Source of the DNA: Linanthus parryae
Lineage: Eukaryota > Streptophyta > Magnoliopsida > Ericales > Polemoniaceae
Direction of reading: 5' to 3'
NCBI GenBank assembly: GCA_023055425.1
Contig: JALGPY010000002.1
Span: 133,940,427 to 134,004,426, forward strand
Length of the DNA stretch: 64,000 nucleotides
Shown: positions 56,576 through 64,000 of the stretch, one piece after another
How the letters are laid out: each line of letters opens with the position of its first letter
How positions within the stretch are numbered: position 1 is the first letter of the stretch
The notes under the pieces: model-generated
What the model saw: the letters and a program-made list of their open reading frames with translations, nothing else
The model's database searches: none
Told to the model about the DNA's origin: nothing
Position numbers and translations under genes: made by a program

Positions 56576-58489
56576 GCCGGTATGAGAAAGAGAGAGAAGG
56601 AGAGAGAGAGAGAAACAGAGAGAGAGTCGTTGCTCTGCGAGATTCACTATCGACGATGAATGTGAAGGTTGAGTCTTCTGCTTCTTTCTCCGACGATCCA
56701 AAAGGAATTGGCGTTACTTTGCCGGCCAAGATGATTCCACCATCCCTTCGGATAAGCGCATCCGTGGTAGGGTTATAGACCTTTCCACGGCGTTCTATCT
56801 GGCTACTCATATCATCCCTGCATGTTCAGATCTGCGCCGTCTCTGTCAACTTCGACGAACAGAATTCGTCTCTGCCAAATTGGACGGCGGATTAGAAGGC
56901 CAATCGTTCACCGGAGGAAGAGGAAGCGAGAATCGTTGGACAACCAGTTCAGGTGTCATTTTGTAGTTAGATTCCAGCGATTCTGCTGGGTTACTTGCAA
57001 TTATTTTAGTTTGTGATTTTTTAGTTTGATTTCAAGTAGCTAATATCGGCTTGCGTTTCTGGGTAATTACCAGTTGGTAATTTATGAAGTCAGCGTTTCT
57101 TGTACACGGGTGTCGATTTCACTGGTTTGCTGGATTTGTCCTCCCAGACAGAGCTAACAGAAGGTAAAGGAGGTTCTTGCTGTGATTTGGGCATTTTTGG
57201 TACTTTTTGTTTGGAGCTCCGTTTCTTCTCTGTGCTAATTGGGGTCTGATTGTTTGGTTTTAGGTCATGGTATCTAAAACATGTATGACTATTATTCTTC
57301 TGATCTGTTCACCTCTTTCAGAGACCGTAGAAATTGAATCTGCGAATGTTATTTGATAATGTTCATGCTTGATAATGTTGATTTTTGAATCTGGGTTTTT
57401 ATTGTTTGATTTTATTAGTCTGATTCTTAGGTATCTTTGATTGGTATTAACATCAACCTGAATTCATTCAGATTATTAGATCATTCTTGAATGAAAGGGC
57501 ATATCTGGTGTCAGCAGACTTGAAGAATTTTTTTCGCTCGTCCAAGAGCCAGTATTTGATGAGAATTTTTTATAAGTTTAATCGTATGTGTCTATTTCTT
57601 AGTTATTCCACCCATTTGATTCAACTAATCTGGGGTTATGTGCTTGCTTATGGAGGTTCTGTTGTCTGTTTTTACCTCTATGCAGAACATTTATATGTTT
57701 CGTATTCTCACTTAAATATGGTTGTGCTAGAATGAATTGATGTTATCTGCTGTGAATCATGCATATGGTATCATTATAGTTCGAATAATTGTGTTCATTA
57801 CACATGTATGCAGATGATCATATAACAATCCATTTCTACTAATGCTTTGAAATTAGATTATGTCATCGAGTTTGATCAGTGGTCGCGGGGGCGTGAATAG
57901 CAAAGTACGGACTACTGATGTTTCATATTTTTGGGTACATGGTTGCTTTAGCTCATTCTAATTGTCCTTCTTTTTGCAAAAATTGAGCACAAATATGATT
58001 CGTGTACTCCGCAACATAGATTTGAAAGGAATGTGAGGTAATCACTCATGCACACTGAAGATGTGGATGGGAGTCCCTCTGTAGTTCTTGAGCTCACAGT
58101 TAGCCCCTACTGTCATGGTATGTGGGATTCCAGATTCGTAGCCTTATACAATACCGGCCATACATCACAGTTGGATGCTATTTTGCGGCAACTTAAGCGT
58201 GCAAATGGCGTCAGCTTTTTCACGAAGCTCTAACATCAATTAAAACCAATCATTGTGCGCTATGGGCATTTGATTCATGAATATGACGGATACGAGGGTT
58301 AAACATACTTTGCAAGAGAGGCTATGAAGATGAATTTCCTTACGCAGATGATTCAGGCATGAATATCAGATTCGCCTTGTTGGTGGGGCAACTAGGAGGT
58401 TTTGAACTACCGTAATTGCAGCCACGGCGGATTCGTTCTCGGTCGGTCACTGTAAACAGATCTGAGCCTTCTTCTAGCTTATGCTCCCT

Positions 58490-58905
58490 GCCTAACTTGA
58501 AGGAAGGCACAACTCCCTGCCTAAAAACTCACCGAAGCCTTCGGCTTCCCTCTGAGATGCTGATCTCCGACCACTATCCTCTCTCTAAACTCTGAGCTGA
58601 ATCAAACCACCGAAAATATATACCAGAGGGGAGAAGAAGCCACAGCTGGCACCTTCATGTCTAGCCACACTGCAACCCACTAACCCTGCCCATGTGGCTC
58701 CAAGCCAAACAGAGGCTATGTAATAAACCCCAAGAACAAGCCAAACCCCAGTGCCACTCACCCACAACCCTCCGTATTTAACATCACTTATAGGGGCAGA
58801 ACGGTCAAATTAAGGGATGCATCCGAAGCTTAGTGGGCATGAAGCCATTGGGCCACAGTGGCGTCCAAGCCTACATGGCGCTGAGCTGTCGAGCGAACTC
58901 CCTCT
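58490..58905 (-). repeat. repeat family A, copy 2 (inverted)
   Basis: Reverse complement matches copy 1 and, with the longer 3' part (ccctctggtatatatt...gtttgattcag), copy 5 at 61142-61590. Confidence 0.85.
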
Positions 58906-59755
58906 TTTATATAGGTACCTCTGCAAATTTGTGCTGGGCAGAGGCGATGAAATTAGACCGTAGTTATATTTTGTTATGTTGCGCAGCTCTCTTTCGCTCT
59001 TCCGAGAGAAGCTTGGACTGGTTCTTTTGAGATAGCTCTGAGTTCACTATGCAAATGTACTGCTACGTTCTTGATACTTCGTTTTTACAGGTCTTTCGTC
59101 ATTTTGGTCGGATAAATGAAACTCGAGTTGGGCATCGTTGTGTGTTCATTCTTCTAAAGACCTGTTGAACAGGCATGATTCAGTAAGATTCTAATGTACT
59201 GAAATCTTACATTGTCGGAAGGCTGTGATGATAAATTTGTATGGTTGCTATTGTGACCACTATTCCGAACCGCATCTTGGCAAGGTGACGACAGCGAGCG
59301 TCGCCTCTCGCTGTTGTTGCAGCCATGGCGGTGTCATCGCGGTTTGATCGCATTCAGCAGTCTGAGCTTCCCCAAATGTCGGCATGCATAGATTAATGAC
59401 ACAGCTTAACCAGTACGAATCCTTACATGTCATTCCATCTACGATTCAGTAAGATTTCAATGTGCTGAAATCTTACATTACCGAGAGTCTTTGATGATAT
59501 ATTTGTATGGCTTCCTATTTTGACTAGACTTCTGACCCGCATCTTGGTGGGATCAACACAGAATAGACCAACTTCCTGAAATCTTACATCGCTGAAAGGC
59601 TGTGATGATTAATTTCTATAGCTCGCCATTCGGACCACGATTTTGACCCGCATCTTGGCACGGTAACCACAGTGAGAGTCGCCTCTCACTGTTGTTGCAG
59701 CCATGGCGGTGTAATTGTGGCCTGATTGCATTCACCAATCAGAGCCTCCCCAAAG

Positions 59756-59850
59756 CCCTAATATAAAAGAGAGGGTTAGCACTCCAACTTAGTGCCACGT
59801 AGGTGCCCTTTTTTTAAAGTGCAGGCGCTGTAGAGTCCGGGCATGTAGGA
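59756..59850 (+). repeat. repeat family A, copy 3 (truncated)
   Basis: Only the first ~95 bp (ctaatataaaagagaggg ... gtccgggcatgtagg) before the tandem unit resumes. Confidence 0.8.
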
Positions 59851-60387
59851 GACTGTGATGATAAATTTGTATGGTTGCTATTGTGACCACTATTCCGACC
59901 CGCATCGTGGCAAGGTGACGACAGCGAGCGTCGCCTCTCGCTATTGTTGTAGCCATGGAGGTGTCATCGTGGTTCGATCGCATTCAGCAGTCTGAGCCTC
60001 CCCAAATGTCGGCATGCATAGATTAATAACACAGCTTAACCAATACGAATCCTTACATGTCATTGCATCTACGATTCAGTAAGATTTCAATGTGCTGAAA
60101 TCTTACATTGCCGAGAGTCTTTGATGATAAATTTGTGTGGCTTCCTATTGTGACTACACTTTTGACCCATCTCTTGGTGGGGTCACCACAGAATATACCA
60201 ACGTCCTGAAATCTTACGTCGCTGAGAGGCTGTGATGATTAATTTCTATAGCTCGCCATTCGGACCACGATTTTGACCCGCATCTTGGCAGGGTAACCAC
60301 AGTGAGAGTCGCCTCTCACTGTTGTTGCAGCCATGCCAGTGTAATCGTGGTCTGATTGCATTCACCAATCTGAGCCTCCCCAAACCC

Positions 60388-60636
60388 CTAATATAAAAGA
60401 GATGGTTAGCACTCCACCTTAGTGCCACGTAGGTGCTCTTTTTTTAAAGTGCAGGCGCTGAAGAGTCCGGGAATGTAGGCTTGGACGCCACTGTGGCCCA
60501 ATGGCTTCATGCGCACTCAGCTTCGGATGCATTCCTTAATTTTACCGTTCTGCCCCTATAAGTTATGTTAATAATGGAAGCTTGTGGATGAGTGGAGGTG
60601 GGGTTTGGCTTGTTATTGGGGTTTATTCCATACCAT
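60388..60636 (+). repeat. repeat family A, copy 4 (3' truncated)
   Basis: Runs from ctaatataaaagagatgg to gggtttattccatacc and then breaks into the next tandem unit. Confidence 0.85.
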
Positions 60637-61141
60637 TATTTTGTGACCACAATTGTGACCCGCATCTTGGCAAGGTGACGACAGCGAGCGTCGCCACTCG
60701 CTGTTGTTGCAGCAATGGCGGTGTCATCGTGGTTTGATCACGTTCAGCAGTCTGAGCCTCCCCAAATGTCGGCATGCATAGATTAATGACACAGCTTAAC
60801 CAGTACGAATCCTTACATGTCATTGCATCTACGATTTAGTAAGATTTCAATGTGCTGAAATCTTACATAGATGAGAGTCTTTGATGATAAATTTGTATGG
60901 CTTCCTATTGTGACTACACTTCTGACCCGCATCTTGGTGGGGTCAACACAGAATAGACCAACGTCCTGAAATCTTACGTCGCTGAGAGGCTGTGATGATT
61001 AATTTCTATAGCTCGCCATTCAGAGCACGATTTTGACACGCATCTTGGCAGGGTAACCACAGTGAGAGTCGCCTCTCACTGTTGTTGCAGCCGTGGCGGT
61101 GTAATTGTGGCCTAATTGCATTCACCAATCTGAGCCTCCCC

Positions 61142-61590
61142 AAACCCCTAATACAAAAGAGAGGGTTAGCACTCCACCTTAGTGCCACGTAGGTGCCCTT
61201 TTTTTAAAGTGTAGGCGCTGAAGAGTCCGGGCATGTAGGCTTGGACGCCACTGTGGCCCAATGGCTTCATGCCCACTCAGCTTGGGATGCATTCCTTAAT
61301 TTGACCGTTCTGCCCCTATAAGTGATGTTAATTACGGAAGCTTGTGGATGAGTGGCAGTGGGGTTTGTCTTGTTATTGGGGTTTATTCCATACCCTCAGT
61401 TTGGCTTGGAGCCACATGGGCTGGGTTAGCGACTTATAGTGTGGCGAGACATGGAGGTTCCAGCTGTGGCTTCTTCTCCCCTCTGGTATATATTATGGAT
61501 TGTTTGATTCAGGGCAAGGTTTAGAGACAGAATAGTGGTCGAAGATTGGCAGCGCTCAAGGGAGTTCGAAGGCTACGGTGATTTTTTTGG
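61142..61590 (+). repeat. repeat family A, copy 5 (longest)
   Basis: Runs from ctaatacaaaagagaggg through gacgccactgtggcccaatgg and ctggtatatattatgg to ggctacggtgattttttt; the only plus-strand copy with the 3' part seen in copy 2. Confidence 0.85.
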
Positions 61591-62821
61591 GGTTTGCTCC
61601 GTCTGTGATTTCTAATTTCAACCCAGATTTAATGCATAAAATACAATTTCTTGGTATATCTGTATGTTTCTCATGCGTGGGTTGTTTTGTGCCTTAATTC
61701 TCACTGGGTTTGTGAATTTCGAAAATTGGAAGATTTTTCTGAATTTAGATTCGGCGGCCTGCTTGTGCAATGTTGTTGGTTTAGGTTGATATGAGTCTGT
61801 GACGATCAATTCTCTCAATCAAGTGATTGAGACACGGAGATCGAATAGCGTGTTGGCAGGGCTGCTCGACGGTAAATTTCCACCGTAGTTGCAGCCACGA
61901 CGGGTTCGTTCTCGGCCGATCACTCTAACAGATCTGAGCCTCTCCTTGATATTCATGGGATATTAATCCTGGTAGCACTGAGTCCATCTTAGAGCTAAGT
62001 GTCTCCTTGAACACAACAGGAAACATTTTTGTATTTGTTTGTTTGCAGTTGCTACGTTCATGAAAGGACAAGTGAGACACAAATTTGATTCCTTTCAAAG
62101 CTAAACTAGGTGACGAAGCAACTTATTTTAGTGAAGATTTATATTCTTTACCGCTTGAATATGTTCCTCAGTATGGTGCCTGTGAAGCTGGTTTTCTCGC
62201 TTTCTTACTTACAAACCTTTCTCCTAAAGTCTTGATTGATATAGACTTATTGGTGTTATTCTGCAGCAATTAACGTGTCAATTGCTCCTCCAAATCGCAA
62301 TGTCACCGTTGAGATGGATCCTGAAAGCTCTATCACTTTCGATTAACCAGACGAAGGGATTGTTCGGTTCTAACGCTGCACTTCTCACCAACAAACAGTC
62401 ATCTGAGATTGTGAAGTCGCTACAAAACCCGAGTTATTTCTTCCCTGTCTTTGCTAACTCAATTTCTTTGTGCATTTGTATCCACCCTATAGTGAATGCA
62501 TATATTTTAGCAACCATTCCAATATGATTGTATTGGCAAAATAGTTCCATTAAGAGAAGATGAAATTACCATCACATTTGCTATTCATATTGCTCATATC
62601 AACAGTCCATCTGATGTTTGGTGGCTATGGCCTCTGGCCACATTTATAGCATTTGTATGCCAAAATATTACGTATCAAAAGACATAATTGTCTTAACTAC
62701 GACAGTTTTCGTTCTGCATTTTAACTTCCCATTGTTATGTAATCAATTTTATTCACATGAATCTTCCAAAAAATATATCTATTGTTGCTGTAACTAATAT
62801 ATCAACATGATTTTAAAACTG
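61591..62821. other. spacer upstream of the B3 pseudogene
   Basis: 61860-61945 repeats the ttgcagccacgacgggttcg motif family. A possible exon after tttgcag at 62047 reads AKLGDEATYFSEDLYSLPLE in one frame, family unknown. A stretch after ctgcag (62267) is open for ~25 codons. Neither can be assigned. Confidence 0.35.
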
Positions 62822-63553
62822 CAGAGGCTCCCCGATGAATTTGTTCAGCAACATCGCTTTGATTTGGGACCTACTGCCCAAATCTATGATCGGAACGACC
62901 AGAAATGGGAGATGAAGGTCAAATGCAAAGGCAGGGATGTATTTCTAGCAACAGGCTGGAAAGAATTTGTTGAGCATTATTCCCTTTCCTATGGATTATT
63001 CCTTGTGTTTAAATACAAAGGCCAATCCAACTTCAAAGTTACAATATTCAATCTGACTACTGCTGAGCTTGAATCTCTTCCCTAGCAACTTGCTGATGAT
63101 GCAGCTGTTACTGGAACTCATGATCCTATGGAGAAGGCTGATGCATATATGTCTACGAGGACCTCACCTTGTTTTTCAATCAAAATTTCCAAGAAACACA
63201 TAACATCACGTGCTAGAGTGGTAAATATTCATATTACATGGTTCCTTTTGATTGTATATCTTGTCAACACATTACTCGCTACTTTATAATTCCTTACGAT
63301 GACTACAGAATATCCCTGTCAAGTTCACAAGAAGTACCTTGGAGATGCAACAAGCCATATTGAAGTTGAAAATGAAATATGTGACACCACCTAGAAATTC
63401 CGGTGCGACTACCCCTCTGAGGACGACACCAAGCGTCGCATATGCTGGTATCGCTTCACTGAATATGCAGGAATTAGCTTGGGAGATGCATGTGTTTTTG
63501 AGCTGGTTGATGCAAGTATCCCAAAATTCCGAGTTGTGGTCTTTACAGCGTAG
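62822..63553 (+). pseudogene. REM-type B3 gene with two domains, disrupted
   Basis: After actgcag (62821) the frame reads RLPDEFVQQHRFDLGPTAQI then KWEMKVKCKGRDVFLATGWK, EFVEHYSLSYGLFLVFKY and SNFKVTIF, a clear B3 domain lacking only its first strand. A TAG at 63083 follows LESLP, but the same frame continues (QLADDAAVTGTHDPMEKADA) to SPCFSIKISKKHITSRARV and a gtaaat donor at 63222, the start of a second B3 domain. The next exon starts at 63309 (NIPVKFTR), shifts frame near 63333, has an internal TAG (~63394), and ends GISLGDACVFELVDASIPKF and a TAG at 63551. It is an independent, more diverged relative of the 31-34 kb REM copies. Confidence 0.75.
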
Positions 63554-64000
63554 GGAAGACATGAGATCATATCTGACGAAAGTAACAAACCCAGCACATT
63601 TGCCTGCTTCTTGTACCCACTACTAAACTGTTGATATTAGGCTGCAACTATCCTACTGTAACTCTATCTATAACTGTATTACTATGGGGTTTGTGCTTGC
63701 ACCCTGTATTCAATAGTACTACTTTGACGATCGTAAGGTATTATTTATATGCCATATCAACTATTGCGGTCGGCCAAAATGCATTTTATTCACATATATG
63801 TCATGTACGTTCAGTTGTTGTCATTACATATTTATCATGTCATTACCTATTCTTATATTTTTTAGCAGGACATAACTCTATATGTTTCTGGGTGAATCAA
63901 ATGTGCTGCTATGCAGCATCTGTCTGACATGTGATGTCACATATACATGCTCGATAACATCGCTTACTTTGCCTAACAAATCTCCTAAAATGACCACTAC
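63554..64000. other. 3' flank, no recognisable features
   Basis: AT-rich sequence to the window end; nothing identified. Confidence 0.5.

Larger units (their letters stand above)
56285..58905. mobile_element. element or unit with inverted copies of repeat family A at its ends
   Basis: 56285-56570 (tacctatataaaagagggag ... agctgtggcttcctgtctcc) recurs inverted at 58625-58905. The inner 2 kb holds a (GA)n patch at 56583-56625, short frames without known domains, and a 61-codon frame at 58048-58233. The tips (cctatataaaagaggg) resemble the AT-rich 5' ends of plant Helitrons, but inverted pairs are not a Helitron feature. No target duplication is visible. The class is left open. Confidence 0.5.
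59170..61141 (+). repeat. higher-order tandem array (three units of ~630-790 bp)
   Basis: Units begin near 59222, 59860 and 60640. Each contains the same series: tgatgataaatttgtatgg, acgacagcgagcgtcgcc, ccccaaatgtcggcatgcat, a hairpin GTAAGATTTCA/TGAAATCTTAC, cctgaaatcttac, accacagtgagagtcgcc and a family A start. Sub-repeats (cccgcatcttggcaaggt-like, gttgttgcagccatggcgg-like) recur two to three times within a unit. Related fragments lie at 58400-58470 and 61870-61940. Confidence 0.85.

Noticed and set aside
56533..57016. Possible captured gene between the inverted family A repeats
   Set aside because: Several frames are open for 60-80 codons but none shows a recognisable motif or consistent splicing, so no gene is claimed.
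59170..61141. CRISPR-like array
   Set aside because: Units are hundreds of bp with conserved interiors, not short repeats with unique spacers, and the DNA is plant nuclear.

Overview
This window is plant nuclear DNA, almost certainly from a flowering plant and probably a eudicot. The evidence is GT-AG introns, REM-type B3 genes and F-box genes, Ty1/copia elements primed by initiator tRNA-Met, an Athila-type Ty3/gypsy element primed by tRNA-Asp, hAT and Mutator-like DNA transposons, AT-rich spacers and plant-type telomere repeats. There are no operons, and nothing suggests bacterial or organellar DNA. Most of the sequence is transposable elements and decayed genes. Only two long coding units look intact: a six-exon F-box-like gene (2596-7181) and the polyprotein of a young Athila-type retrotransposon (38167-43590).

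Layout. 1-1432: a Mutator-like (Pack-MULE-type) element with ~365-bp terminal inverted repeats that captured the promoter side and first exon of a plastid 4-alpha-glucanotransferase (DPE1-like) gene. 1714-7181: a frameshifted F-box/LRR pseudogene, then the F-box-like gene, whose introns hold a partial duplication of its own 3' exons and a 337-bp hAT-type MITE. 7877-11254: a 3.4-kb hAT element with a perfect 8-bp target duplication and a dead BED-finger transposase. 11.6-12.8 kb: copia and LINE-like scraps. 13671-13946: an isolated B3 exon on the minus strand. 14-18.4 kb: AT-rich, no recognisable genes. 18431-25838: a minus-strand gypsy element with a giant LTR (about 3.1 kb once a nested hAT insertion is removed), no pol, and a solo LTR inside its gag. 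26.6-27.9 kb: a copia gag/protease remnant.

28.9-34.3 kb is the most unusual part. Two REM/B3 genes sit head to head as a large palindrome with only 47 bp between the arms, and each copy has its own inactivating lesions. The last exon of the minus copy appears to be the B3 exon at 13.7-13.9 kb, pushed about 15 kb away by the intervening insertions. Just downstream of the plus copy, a small non-autonomous copia element (34723-47983, target duplication GTGTG) inserted and was then hit by a complete Athila-type element (35992-47232, target duplication AGCAT, two 1956-bp LTRs). A third REM fragment resumes at about 48.1 kb.

48.8-54.3 kb holds a solo LTR (48851-49358, target duplication TGAGG), minus-strand copia gag/protease fragments, and a gypsy gag whose stop codons fall where Gln codons are expected. 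56.3-61.6 kb carries several direct and inverted copies of an unnamed repeat family embedded in a multi-unit tandem array with recurrent small hairpins. 62822-63553 is another two-domain B3 pseudogene.

The locus reads as a decaying REM/B3 and F-box cluster acting as a landing zone for nested transposons. I found no evidence for a wholly new biological system. The best candidates for follow-up are the head-to-head REM palindrome as a possible small-RNA source and the 56-61.6 kb repeat family.
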